Below, piece by piece: positions 34,066-42,348 of a stretch of DNA of 58,004 nucleotides. Source of the stretch: JBFLYZ01 sp040756415 (GTDB lineage Bacteria > Bacteroidota > Bacteroidia > JADZBD01); contig JBFLYZ010000019.1 in the NCBI GenBank assembly GCA_040756415.1, forward strand, positions 1 through 58,004. The letters are read 5' to 3'. How positions within the stretch are numbered: position 1 is the stretch's first letter; each line of letters starts with the position of its first letter. The notes under the pieces are model-generated. The model saw only the letters and a program-made list of their open reading frames with translations, was not told the origin of the DNA and ran no database searches. The position numbers and the translations under genes are program-made.

Positions 34066-35256
34066 ATGAAAAAGAATCTGATAACAGGCATACTGCTGCT
34101 GATCGGAGCGTCAGCTTCCGCACAGAACCGCTCCATCTCTTTCGAACAGGGATCATGGAAGGAGATACTGGCCAAAGCGGCCCAGGCCAACAAACCCATA
34201 TTCGTTGACGCCTATACCACCTGGTGCGGCCCCTGCAAGTGGCTGGCGAAACATGTTTTTACCAACGACAGCGCGGCAGATTTCTTCAACGCTAATTTCA
34301 TCAACGTGAAGATCGATATGGAAAAAGGCGAAGGCCTGGCGCTGGCCCAGCAATGGCAGGTCAGCGCTTATCCAACCCTGCTGTACTTCGACTCCAAAGG
34401 CCAGATGATACACCGCGCCTGCGGGGCGGACATATCGGCCAGCGGGGTAAAGAGCTTCCTGGCCCAGGGGAAAGAGGCCCTGGATCCGCAGAAGCAGTTC
34501 GCAGCGCTTAAGAAGAAGTATGATGCAGGCAGCAAAGACCCCGAGTTCCTGGCTCATTACCTGTTCTCGCTCGATAATGTTTGCCTTCCGGCCGGTGAAG
34601 CGCTGACGGCATACTTCGCAACCCAGGAGGAAGCCTCGCTTACTTCGCCCAGGAACTGGAAGATCATTTATTACCACGTGAACGATATCGCTTCGCGCGA
34701 GTTCAGGTACCTGGTGAGCCATGCGGAGGATTTCGCCAAGCTGTATACCCGCGACTCGGTGGATAACAAGATCAGCTACACCTACTCCGATGCACTGACC
34801 AGCCTGGCCCGGGATGAGAGCAAAAGCGCTGAATACGAAGCCCTGAAAAAAGAACTGAAGCTGAATAATGTGGCCAACAGCGACCAGATCATACTCGATG
34901 CCGAACTGGTGCGTTTCGCGAAGAAAAAAGACTGGAAGAACTATTCCCTTACCGCTGAGGCCTACAGCAAATACGTTAACGACAACGCCAATATGCTGAA
35001 CAGCATTGCCTGGACCTTTTACGAGCACGTGGATGACAAGGGCATGCTGGAAAAGGCCCTGCAGTGGTCGGCACGTTCGCTGGAACTCAATACCAATTAC
35101 GCTTATATGGATACCTACGCGGCCCTCTTATACAAGCTGGGGAAGAAGACGGAGGCAAAAGCGGCTGCGGAAAAAGCCATCGAGCTGGGCAAAAAGGAAG
35201 GAACGGATTATTCGGGCACCGAAGACCTGCTCAAACAGATAAACGCGCTGAAGTGA
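34066..35256 (+). CDS. Secreted thioredoxin-like protein with long C-terminal helical region
   Basis: A 396-aa protein; ATG 34066 gives a signal peptide (MKKNLITGILLLIGASASAQ). The thioredoxin fold spans about 24-140 with active site WCGPCK (Cys54, Cys57) and the cis-Pro segment AYPTLLYF. The remaining 250 residues are helical and end in a TPR-like region (NTNYAYMDTYAALLYKLGKK). This resembles the DUF255/thioredoxin_7-like periplasmic reductases common in Bacteroidota, likely keeping exported cysteines reduced; client unknown. It has a -7 element at 34040-34047 and its stop codon directly abuts that of the convergent gene (TGATCA). Confidence 0.87.
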   Translation: MKKNLITGILLLIGASASAQNRSISFEQGSWKEILAKAAQANKPIFVDAYTTWCGPCKWLAKHVFTNDSAADFFNANFINVKIDMEKGEGLALAQQWQVSAYPTLLYFDSKGQMIHRACGADISASGVKSFLAQGKEALDPQKQFAALKKKYDAGSKDPEFLAHYLFSLDNVCLPAGEALTAYFATQEEASLTSPRNWKIIYYHVNDIASREFRYLVSHAEDFAKLYTRDSVDNKISYTYSDALTSLARDESKSAEYEALKKELKLNNVANSDQIILDAELVRFAKKKDWKNYSLTAEAYSKYVNDNANMLNSIAWTFYEHVDDKGMLEKALQWSARSLELNTNYAYMDTYAALLYKLGKKTEAKAAAEKAIELGKKEGTDYSGTEDLLKQINALK

Positions 35257-35640
35257 TCAGCGGGGCTTGTAGCTTTCCAGCTTAAGGATATAGAATTCGG
35301 GGTCGCAGTTTCCCGTTAAGGCAACATGGTGTTCAAAACGCAGGCTGTTGCCGGGCCTGAGGTCGTATCTGGCAATGTCCTCACCGGAGGCAAACTTCCC
35401 GAACTCGGTGGAATAATATAAGGTATCCTCTTTGCCCTTTTCGTTCACCAGGAATACCACCTCGCTGTACAGGCTGTCGCGGGGGCGCACCGCGGTGATC
35501 AGGGCGGGCATTACTTTGACATCATACATGCAGGGGGCATCCCCATTACGCGGCTCGTCCTTTTTCAGCAGCGAAAAAACCAGCACGGGCAGTACCGCCA
35601 CGATCACTATAAGGACAAAGAGCAATCTATTCTTTTGCAT
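35257..35640 (-). CDS. Membrane-anchored hypothetical protein, 127 aa
   Basis: A 127-aa protein with one N-terminal membrane helix (LLFVLIVIVAVLPVLVFSLL, about 6-25) and a soluble extracytoplasmic part containing two Cys (CMYDVKV and TGNCDPEF) that could pair. No family recognised. It overlaps the 3' end of the plsC-like gene by 14 bp and is on the same strand, so it is translationally linked with it. Confidence 0.7.
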   Translation of the reverse strand: MQKNRLLFVLIVIVAVLPVLVFSLLKKDEPRNGDAPCMYDVKVMPALITAVRPRDSLYSEVVFLVNEKGKEDTLYYSTEFGKFASGEDIARYDLRPGNSLRFEHHVALTGNCDPEFYILKLESYKPR

Positions 35641-36379
35641 GATCCTGCAGGTTCTTCAGCATTATATCGTAAGCCATCCGTTTCAGCGCGGGAACATCTT
35701 CCTGGCCAAGCCCTGTTGTAGGGATGGGGTCGGCCCATACCGCGCGCATGATGCCCGGACGCAAAGAAAACGGATTTTTCGGAGAGTTGCGCCTGCGGTT
35801 ATCGATCACGGTGAGCACGGCCAGGGGCACCTGCGCCTCGATGGCCAGGCGGAAGGCCCCGTCATGAAAATCCAGCAGAGGCCGAGATGTCCTGTTGCGG
35901 GTGCCCTCGGGACAAATAAATACCGAAACGCCCTCGCGTATGGAGCTCAGCATCAGTTGCAGGCTTTTTGCGCGGTCGGCCTTATCCTTCCTGTTCACCG
36001 TAAGATAGAGCCTGCGAATAACGTATCCCAGTAAGGGTATCCGGCCCAACTCGGCCTTGGCCAGGAAACGAAAGGTGTTTCTGCACGATAGGGCGTATAA
36101 GGGAATATCGAGCTGCGACTGATGGTTGGCTACAAAAACATAGGTCTGCCGCGGGTCGATCTTTTCCTTCCCTTTCACGCGTGCCGGTATAAGCATGACC
36201 AGGCTCAGCAAGAACGCCCAGAACCTCGAAACGGCATGCGCGGCATGCGGAGCTTTTTTTTCCGGCAATGCGGCAAACAGGATCACGTATGCAAGAAAGA
36301 ACAAGGGCACCGTAACGATGAAGAATATCATCGCACAGATGCCGATGAGCAGGTAAACCGGTTCAGCCAGGAGCCGCAT
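35627..36379 (-). CDS. plsC: 1-acyl-sn-glycerol-3-phosphate acyltransferase (PlsC-like)
   Basis: A 250-aa membrane-bound acyltransferase. Two N-terminal hydrophobic segments (about 8-37 and 52-66) anchor it. The catalytic HX4D motif is NHQSQLD (His86, Asp91), the glycerol-phosphate motif is EGTR (158-161), and DGAFRLAIEAQVPLAVL follows as motif IV. It acylates lysophosphatidate in phospholipid synthesis at the inner membrane. Several PlsC paralogues usually exist, some acting on other lipids, so the exact acceptor is not certain. The 127-aa membrane protein gene overlaps its end. Confidence 0.9.
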   Translation of the reverse strand: MRLLAEPVYLLIGICAMIFFIVTVPLFFLAYVILFAALPEKKAPHAAHAVSRFWAFLLSLVMLIPARVKGKEKIDPRQTYVFVANHQSQLDIPLYALSCRNTFRFLAKAELGRIPLLGYVIRRLYLTVNRKDKADRAKSLQLMLSSIREGVSVFICPEGTRNRTSRPLLDFHDGAFRLAIEAQVPLAVLTVIDNRRRNSPKNPFSLRPGIMRAVWADPIPTTGLGQEDVPALKRMAYDIMLKNLQDHAKE

Positions 36380-36411
36380 GCGGGCAAAGCTAATGATTAG
36401 ATCTTTTCAGA

Positions 36412-36903
36412 TCATCTCTTCTTCGGGAAGTCAAATGAAATACACGCGCCTCCGCCCGCCCGGGTGTTCATCCAGGCAAACACTTCGAAGCGTATGGCAA
36501 CGATCCCGCAGGTAGGCACGTTATCAATCCCCGCCCCGGCAAAGGTGTTGGCCAGGTGGGTAATGGCGGGATTGTGGCCGAACAGCATAAGAGAAGAATG
36601 GCGGTCGTCCGTCTCCGCAACCAGGTTCATCAGCGTTTCCACGCTGGCCTCGTAGATGCGCTCCTCTATGCCGAGCCTGGAGGCCGGAAAACCTATGTTC
36701 CTGCAAAAGATCAGCGCGGTGGAAAGGGCCCTTATCGCGGGACTGGCGCATATGCAATCGGGCATGCCGGACTGATCGCGGAACCTTGCGCTCATGGTAT
36801 GCGCATCGCGGTAGCCGCGCTGGTTGAGCGGCCGGTCGATATCGGCCAGCTCTTCATGGCCCCGGTCCGATTTGGCGTGCCTGACTAAGTAGAGGGTTTT
36901 CAT
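36412..36903 (-). CDS. sixA: Histidine phosphatase, SixA-like
   Basis: A 163-aa branch 1 histidine phosphatase. The catalytic RHG-type motif is LVRHAKS (His9), and the second His lies in LFGHNPAITHLAN. Start ATG 36903 overlaps the TPR gene's stop codon as TAATG, so translation is coupled; a longer in-frame version is not needed. SixA of E. coli dephosphorylates phosphohistidine on phosphotransfer proteins; in Bacteroidota the target is unknown. Confidence 0.87.
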   Translation of the reverse strand: MKTLYLVRHAKSDRGHEELADIDRPLNQRGYRDAHTMSARFRDQSGMPDCICASPAIRALSTALIFCRNIGFPASRLGIEERIYEASVETLMNLVAETDDRHSSLMLFGHNPAITHLANTFAGAGIDNVPTCGIVAIRFEVFAWMNTRAGGGACISFDFPKKR

Positions 36904-37952
36904 TATTTGAGCTCCTTGGGCCAGGGATACGCGCCTGCCCAAAGCACGAATGACTGCAGGCGGTTCTGGTTGGCGGCCATCCACTGTTCCACCTCTTCGT
37001 TCGTGCCTTCGCGGTAGCCGTACAGCACGTAACAGAAGGTTTCCAGGTGGCCCTGCTTTTTCATGTCAGTGAAGAACGGTACGTAGTATTCCCAGAAAAA
37101 TCCCTTACCCTCCTTTTTCTGTTCATCCATGGCGGTAACCATGACATCGAACTTCTGCACGAACAGCTCCAGCTCGCTTTTGTCCTTGTTCTTTTCATCA
37201 AAATCATAGGCGGCCGAAAGCGACAGCAGCAGGTCGACCGTGCTGAAATTATCTTTCTTATCCTTGTCCATCGAGCTCTCATCGATCGTGATGTTGATCG
37301 TGCCATCGGTGGACCGCGCTGCATTGCCCTTGATCTTTTTGAGCACGTACGGAAGGGCCTTATCCGACTTGCTTCCTTCGTGCTCCAGCAGCAGGAAGCG
37401 CAGCAGGGCGAGCGTGGCCGGTATCTTTTTGCCCATGGCCTCCATGGTCATGCCCAGGTAATAATGCGAGCCGGCATGCTCCGGATTGATGAGGATGGCC
37501 TTCTGGAACATTTCCTGGGCGTCATCATAGGCTTTCAGGCTGATATAGGTCAGGCCGGAATTGAACGGGAGCAGATAGGAGTCGGGGAACTTCTTCATTC
37601 CTTCCTTATACACTTTCAGCGCGTTCTTGGGCTGGCCCAGCTCATCCAGGCAATTGCCGTAGGTGATATAAACGGCCTTCAGCTCCTTACTGCCCTTATG
37701 CTGGGCCAGGGCCTGTTTGCACAGGTCGGCCGCCTCCTGGTACTTGCCCAGGAAATAAAGCGCTACCGCCTTCTCTGATTTGGCGGACAGCCAGGCCGGA
37801 TCGGATTTCAGCGCGGCATCATACTTGGCCACAGCCGATTTGTAATCCCCCGCATCGGCCAGCTTCATGCCTTCTTCGGTCAACTGCTGGGCCGACTGCC
37901 CGTAAGCGGCAATGGCTCCGCATAAAAGCAAAAAACAGATCAGGTATCTCAT
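36903..37952 (-). CDS. Secreted TPR-repeat protein
   Basis: A 349-aa protein with signal peptide (MRYLICFLLLCGAIAAYGQ). Residues about 20-200 contain at least four tetratricopeptide repeats (GDYKSAVAKYDAALKSDPAW, GKYQEAADLCKQALAQ, KNALKVYKEGMKKFPDS, AYDDAQEMFQKAILINPEHA). The C-terminal half is less regular, with an acidic/Lys stretch (ESSMDKDKKDNFSTVDLLLS). It probably acts as a periplasmic scaffold. It is coupled to the sixA-like gene by the TAATG overlap. Confidence 0.85.
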   Translation of the reverse strand: MRYLICFLLLCGAIAAYGQSAQQLTEEGMKLADAGDYKSAVAKYDAALKSDPAWLSAKSEKAVALYFLGKYQEAADLCKQALAQHKGSKELKAVYITYGNCLDELGQPKNALKVYKEGMKKFPDSYLLPFNSGLTYISLKAYDDAQEMFQKAILINPEHAGSHYYLGMTMEAMGKKIPATLALLRFLLLEHEGSKSDKALPYVLKKIKGNAARSTDGTINITIDESSMDKDKKDNFSTVDLLLSLSAAYDFDEKNKDKSELELFVQKFDVMVTAMDEQKKEGKGFFWEYYVPFFTDMKKQGHLETFCYVLYGYREGTNEEVEQWMAANQNRLQSFVLWAGAYPWPKELK

Positions 37953-37979
37953 CGAGGCTATTTAGATCAAAATAAAGAA

Positions 37980-38477
37980 TTATTTCTGAATGCGTGTGTT
38001 CTTCGGCCACAGGCCCATCTCCTTTTTCTTCTTCTTCTTTTGCCGTTTTTTCTTCGGCTTGCCGTCAAAGGGGTCCTTTTCACGGTTCTTCTCCTTAAGG
38101 GTCTTCCAGCGCTTCCTGCTCTTCTCTTTCTGGTTTTTGGGCTTTTTCCCCTTCTCGGCCTTTTTTCCCAGCTTTCTCTCCTGCTTTCTCCATTTCTTGC
38201 CGAATGAATCCTTCAGCAATTTTTTCCGCGCATGCTTTTTCTGCTTTTTGGTGAAGGCGTCCTTATATTTCACCTTCTTCCCCTTGCCGCTTACCGTAAA
38301 GTAATTACCGTCATGCTTCGTCTTCTTGCCCCGCTTGTGCCGTTTTGCAAAGGGGTTCTTGACCACCGATACCGCTTTCCAGTGATAATCGCTGCCGAAA
38401 GTGGGACAGGTCACGCGGTGCGAGCAGGAGGCGATGATAAGCGCCCAGGCGCAAAGCAGCAGAACAGCTTTTCTCAG
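37980..38477 (-). CDS. Lysine-rich lipoprotein with apparent non-ATG start
   Basis: The basic region (KKQKKHARKKLL, then a KKKRQKKKKKKEMG stretch) is very Lys-rich, about 140 residues with almost no hydrophobic core. An in-frame GTG occurs only at 38414, downstream of a perfect lipoprotein signal that reads MRKAVLLLCAWALIIASC when started at CTG 38477 (lipobox IASC, Cys18); ATT at 38483 is the next possibility, and a stop codon (TAG) lies a few codons further upstream. No in-frame ATG exists. I therefore annotate 165 residues from CTG. The extremely basic mature chain could bind acidic polymers such as nucleic acid, polyphosphate or LPS (inference). Confidence 0.6.
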   Translation of the reverse strand: MRKAVLLLCAWALIIASCSHRVTCPTFGSDYHWKAVSVVKNPFAKRHKRGKKTKHDGNYFTVSGKGKKVKYKDAFTKKQKKHARKKLLKDSFGKKWRKQERKLGKKAEKGKKPKNQKEKSRKRWKTLKEKNREKDPFDGKPKKKRQKKKKKKEMGLWPKNTRIQK

Positions 38478-38512
38478 AAGAATCGTTTTTTCCTAAAATA
38501 CGAATTTTAGGC

Positions 38513-38520
38513 TACATTTG
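38513..38520 (+). promoter_or_regulatory. Putative -7 element upstream of the T9SS propeller gene
   Basis: TACATTTG is an exact TAnnTTTG element 20 bp before ATG 38541. No good TTG lies at the usual spacing; only T-rich sequence is present there. Confidence 0.4.
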
Positions 38521-38540
38521 AACGACCAAACTCCCGGCCT

Positions 38541-39602
38541 ATGAAAAACGTATTGCTCCTGTGCGGCCTGTGCCTTCAACTGGGCGCAGTAAGCGCACAG
38601 AGCTACAGCTCTCCCGAGAGCGTGGTATATGATGCCGCCAATAACCGCTACCTGATATCCAATAACGGCAATAACCGCATCCTGGCCCGCAGCGCATCGG
38701 GAGTGCTTAGCATATTCACGACCAATATTTCCAGCGGTCCGCACGGGCTGGAGATCGTGGGCAACACGGTATACGCCTGTGACGGCAGCAGCGTGAAGGG
38801 TTTTGATCTGACCACCGCGGCCCTTGTCTTCAATGTGAATGTAGGAGGCACGTTCCTGAACGGCATTTGCACCGATGGGGTCAACACGCTTTTTGTCACC
38901 GATTTTACGGCCAAGAAGGTCTATAAGATATTCATCTCCACCCAGGTGTTCAGCACTTTTGTGACCGGGCTCGGCCCCAGCCCCAACGGTATTATTTACG
39001 ATGGGGCCAACAACCGCATTGTTTGGGTGAACTGGGGCAGCAACGCGCCTATTACGCAGGCCCTGCTTTCTGATTCCAGCGTTTCTACCGTAACACCTAC
39101 CACATTAGGCAACTGTGACGGCATCGTGCGCGATGGGGCCGGCAACTATTATGTATCGGCCTGGAGCACCAACTCGATCTGGCGCTTTACCAATACTTTC
39201 GGCTCGCCCGTACAGGTGGTGAGCGCGCTGAGCAGCCCGGCCGATATCTATTACAACCTGGCCAACGATACGCTGGTAAGCCCTAACTCGGGAAACAATA
39301 CGGTCACCTTTCATTATATGGGAAGCATGACGGGCGCGAACGGCCTTTTTTCCGGACCTGCCTTTTCCCTCTATCCTAATCCCTGCAACGATCAAACCGC
39401 GGTGCATTTAAGCCCGGGCATCGCCAGCGGTGCCTACATCCGGCTGTACGATCTGTCGGGGGCGGAGGTCGCAGCCATGCAGGTGCCGCCAGCAGGCGAA
39501 AAGATCGTGATCGGAACGCAGTCGCTTGCTCCCGGGATCTACCTGGTGCAGCTCATCACAGAAAAAGGAAGGGAAACCCGGAAGCTGATCGTTACGCGTT
39601 AA
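38541..39602 (+). CDS. Secreted beta-propeller with type A T9SS sorting domain
   Basis: A 353-aa protein with signal peptide (MKNVLLLCGLCLQLGAVSAQ). Residues about 22-265 show NHL/SMP-30-like blades (YDAANNRYLISNNGNNRI, GICTDGVNTLFVTDF, NGIIYDGANNRIVWVN, GIVRDGAGNYYVSAW). The C-terminal domain (about 275-353) starts with FSLYPNPCNDQTAV and ends with GIYLVQLI and a basic tail, the type A T9SS signal. It is expected on the cell surface or outside. Ligand unknown. Its 3' end overlaps the convergent 82-aa gene by 11 bp. Confidence 0.88.
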   Translation: MKNVLLLCGLCLQLGAVSAQSYSSPESVVYDAANNRYLISNNGNNRILARSASGVLSIFTTNISSGPHGLEIVGNTVYACDGSSVKGFDLTTAALVFNVNVGGTFLNGICTDGVNTLFVTDFTAKKVYKIFISTQVFSTFVTGLGPSPNGIIYDGANNRIVWVNWGSNAPITQALLSDSSVSTVTPTTLGNCDGIVRDGAGNYYVSAWSTNSIWRFTNTFGSPVQVVSALSSPADIYYNLANDTLVSPNSGNNTVTFHYMGSMTGANGLFSGPAFSLYPNPCNDQTAVHLSPGIASGAYIRLYDLSGAEVAAMQVPPAGEKIVIGTQSLAPGIYLVQLITEKGRETRKLIVTR

Positions 39603-39840
39603 GGGGCTCAGCGATCACGATCTCATCGATATCGACCGGGGTCTTGATCTTCTGGCAGGTCTCGTAATCGCGTATCTCCTCGGCACGGATATATTTCTCG
39701 CGCTCAACCGCAGAGGCAAAATAATGCTCCACCTTATTGCCGTCAGCATTCTGCCAGATGATGCCGTACACCACCTTGCCCGAACGCAGCTTGAACCTGC
39801 AATACCGGTTAATGTAATTAGAAAGCTGCTGAATATCCAT
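39592..39840 (-). CDS. Small hypothetical protein, 82 aa
   Basis: An 82-aa soluble protein, charged and with short beta-strand-like stretches: RYCRFKLRSGKVVYGIIW at 12-29 and TPVDIDEIVIAEP near the end. The strand-Gly-strand opening (RSGKVVYGII) weakly recalls an Sm-like/SH3-like barrel, but I cannot assign a family. Start ATG 39840. It stands alone on the minus strand between two plus-strand genes and overlaps the end of the T9SS propeller gene. Confidence 0.65.
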   Translation of the reverse strand: MDIQQLSNYINRYCRFKLRSGKVVYGIIWQNADGNKVEHYFASAVEREKYIRAEEIRDYETCQKIKTPVDIDEIVIAEPLNA

Positions 39841-39973
39841 TTTTAGGAGTCGTAAATTTCAAGAACTTAAACGCAAAAATCAAGCCTTTGGTTGCATGTA
39901 ATTTATCAACAATTGCCGCTTTGTGTTAATAACATTTTTACCTTGCATCGCACTTTCAGTAAATCAGAACCTT

Positions 39974-40867
39974 ATGAATATCCGTGCGCTTCTTTTACCG
40001 CTTTTTATTTGCTCCTCGGTTGCCGCTCAGAACATCGAAAATCCCGAGCCCCCTGAGCTGGTGAAGAAAAGCAGGGTACGCTCTGTGGCGGTTTATATGC
40101 AGAATTACAATGGCGGGCTGCCCAGCGGCAAGCCTGTTGACGTTTCGGAGAGAATGTTCGACACGCTGGGCAACATCACCGACCGGGTGAATGCCATTTA
40201 CGGAACTTCCATCATCACCTGGGTACAGTATGCCTACGACAGCCTGCACCGAAAGGTAAAGGAAGTGCAACTGGACGGCAATGCCAAAGTAAAGAACCGC
40301 ACGGAATATACCTACAATGCGCAAAGCAAAGTAGCGGAAGAATGCATTTATGATAAGGAAGGCAAGGTGGTGACCAAAACAGTTTATACCTATGATCCTG
40401 CTGGGAACCTGCTCACCGCCTCGTTCACCGACAAGAGCAACGGGTCTAAAGGCAAGATGGAATACAAATACAATAAAAAAGGGAAAAAGACGGATGAGCT
40501 GATCTATACCGAGAGCGGGAAGATCAAATCACACACCAGCTTCGAATACAATAAGAAGGGCGCCCTGGTGCAGACCGTTACGGCCGATTCGGCCGGAAAA
40601 ATTACCGGCAAGACCCTTTACACTTATGATGGAGAAGGCAGAAAGACGGTGTACGCCAACCTGCAGGGAGATAAGGAAGTGTATAAACGGGTGTACACCT
40701 ACAAAGAAGGAGATATGGTTGCCGAATACAGCGAATACACCAACGGGAAGCTCAGCTCCCGCTGCGTGTTCACCTACGATAAGAACCGAATGATCAGCTC
40801 GATAGAGAACTACGATGATAAGAACGTGCTGACCGCGAAGTTCGATTATAAATACAAGTATTACTGA
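39974..40867 (+). CDS. Secreted protein with YD/RHS-like repeats, 297 aa
   Basis: ATG 39974 gives a signal peptide (MNIRALLLPLFICSSVAAQ); an earlier in-frame GTG is less likely. The mature chain is a run of about ten short repeats of 20-25 residues of the form YTYDxxGNxxTxxxY (TEYTYNAQSKVAEECIYD, VYTYDPAGNLLTASFTD, YKYNKKGKKTDELIY, LYTYDGEGRKTVYANL). These resemble YD or RHS repeats, which wind into a beta shell, but no toxin or RHS core follows. The protein is likely periplasmic or surface-bound. A paralogue follows 20 bp later. Confidence 0.82.
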   Translation: MNIRALLLPLFICSSVAAQNIENPEPPELVKKSRVRSVAVYMQNYNGGLPSGKPVDVSERMFDTLGNITDRVNAIYGTSIITWVQYAYDSLHRKVKEVQLDGNAKVKNRTEYTYNAQSKVAEECIYDKEGKVVTKTVYTYDPAGNLLTASFTDKSNGSKGKMEYKYNKKGKKTDELIYTESGKIKSHTSFEYNKKGALVQTVTADSAGKITGKTLYTYDGEGRKTVYANLQGDKEVYKRVYTYKEGDMVAEYSEYTNGKLSSRCVFTYDKNRMISSIENYDDKNVLTAKFDYKYKYY

Positions 40868-40887
40868 GCCCTTTCACCCGGCAAGCC

Positions 40888-41835
40888 ATGCCCCGCGCGC
40901 TGCTTTATATCCTGTGCCTGCTGCTGCTGGCCTTTACCGGCAAAAAACATGTGGCGCCCAGCGACTGGGACAAATATGGCCTGAACGGGAAGGTCAAATC
41001 GCTGAAGGAAACGCGGTACTACGCCAGGGTCAAAGACAGCGCCATCGTAAAAGAAGAGATCCGGGATAATTCCTACGCTTCTTACCTCATACTCTTCAAT
41101 GCCTCCGGGTTCATCACCGAATACCACGCGCTGTACCCGAAGAAATCGGTCAATACCAGAAAGGTGTACAGCTACAACGAGGGAAAGCTTGCCGAAATAA
41201 ACGAGTACAACGCGGAAGATTCGCTGAAGGTGAAACAAAGCTTCAGCTATGATAAGGAAGGCCGGCTGACCGAGGAAAGCACCTATCGGAACAAAAAATT
41301 CTTCGAGAAAAGATTGTATGAGTACGATGCTGACGGCCGCAGGACCTCCCTTACGCACAAGGTGTCGTGGTCAAAGAAAGTAACGTCATGGCAATACAGC
41401 TATGACGCCCAGGGGCGCATGAGCGCCTCGGTGCTATACGAAGGAAAATCCAAAAAGAAGGCCCGATGGAAAGAAACGCATGTTTATGCCTACACCAGCG
41501 ATGGCCGCCTGCGGCTGGACAGCGTGCTGACCTGGCCGGGCAAGTTCTCGGAAAAGACCGTTTATACTTATGATGCTTCGGAACGAAGGAAGGAAGCGGT
41601 GAGCTATGACGAGGACGGGGATATGATCTGGAAGGAATCTTTCCAGTATGACGAGCAGGGCAACATAACCGAGCGCAGCACATACGAAAACACCTTTGGC
41701 CTGCAGTACTTCGACAAGTCGTACGCTAAATACGTTTACGATACGCAGGGGAACTGGACCCAAAAAACATCCTTCGATGTCAACCTGTATCCGACCATCA
41801 TTACCGAGCGGGTAATAGAATACTATTCACCTTAA
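40888..41835 (+). CDS. Secreted protein with YD/RHS-like repeats, 315 aa
   Basis: A paralogue of the preceding gene: signal peptide (RALLYILCLLLLAFTG), then DKYGLNGKVKSLKETRYYA and repeats such as VYSYNEGKLAEINEYN, FSYDKEGRLTEESTY, LYEYDADGRRTSL, WQYSYDAQGRMSASVLY and FQYDEQGNITERSTYEN. The first repeat resembles openings of other uncharacterised Bacteroidota proteins (NLKGKVKSLxExxY). No catalytic domain is visible. It lies 20 bp after its paralogue and 9 bp before the YciI-like lipoprotein gene, so the three form an operon. Confidence 0.82.
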   Translation: MPRALLYILCLLLLAFTGKKHVAPSDWDKYGLNGKVKSLKETRYYARVKDSAIVKEEIRDNSYASYLILFNASGFITEYHALYPKKSVNTRKVYSYNEGKLAEINEYNAEDSLKVKQSFSYDKEGRLTEESTYRNKKFFEKRLYEYDADGRRTSLTHKVSWSKKVTSWQYSYDAQGRMSASVLYEGKSKKKARWKETHVYAYTSDGRLRLDSVLTWPGKFSEKTVYTYDASERRKEAVSYDEDGDMIWKESFQYDEQGNITERSTYENTFGLQYFDKSYAKYVYDTQGNWTQKTSFDVNLYPTIITERVIEYYSP

Positions 41836-41844
41836 CATTGACCC

Positions 41845-42348
41845 ATGAAAGCGCTATCTCCGCTTATTGTCTTTTCGCTGCTGGCCGCCTGTACCGGGCA
41901 GCCCGCGAATCAGCCCGCTCATGATGAAAAAAGCGATACCGCTCAAACGGTAAAGGCCGGTTTCGATTCGGTGCTATCCGCCAGGCTGGGCGCTGACCGT
42001 TACGGTATGAAGCAGTATGTGATGGCTTTTTTAAAGCGCGGACCCAACCGCGGCCAGGATTCGGCAACGGCCGCGCAATTGCAAAAAGCTCACCTGGAGA
42101 ACATCAACCGCATGGCTGCGGAAGGTAAACTGGCAGTAGCCGGCCCTTTCCTTGACGATTGGGAGGTGCGGGGTATCTACATCTTCAACACCGCTTCGGT
42201 GGATACGGCCAGCGCCTGGACCGCTACCGACCCCGCCATTCAGGCCGGCAGGCTGGTCATGGAGCTGCATCCCTGGTACGGATCAGCCGCCCTGATGCAG
42301 GTGAATGAGATACATGGCAAGCTGGAAAAGAAAAATGTGGCGGAATAA
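41845..42348 (+). CDS. YciI-like lipoprotein
   Basis: A 167-aa lipoprotein: signal with lipobox LAAC and lipidated Cys at residue 16. The mature part from about residue 50 matches the YciI-like dimeric ferredoxin-like fold: MKQYVMAFLKRGPNR, AHLENINRMAAEGKLAVAGPFLDD, GIYIFNT and an ending MELHPWYG. YciI-type proteins are usually cytoplasmic; here the domain carries a lipoprotein signal, which recurs in Bacteroidota. Function unknown. The next gene starts directly after its stop codon (TAAATG). Confidence 0.8.
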   Translation: MKALSPLIVFSLLAACTGQPANQPAHDEKSDTAQTVKAGFDSVLSARLGADRYGMKQYVMAFLKRGPNRGQDSATAAQLQKAHLENINRMAAEGKLAVAGPFLDDWEVRGIYIFNTASVDTASAWTATDPAIQAGRLVMELHPWYGSAALMQVNEIHGKLEKKNVAE

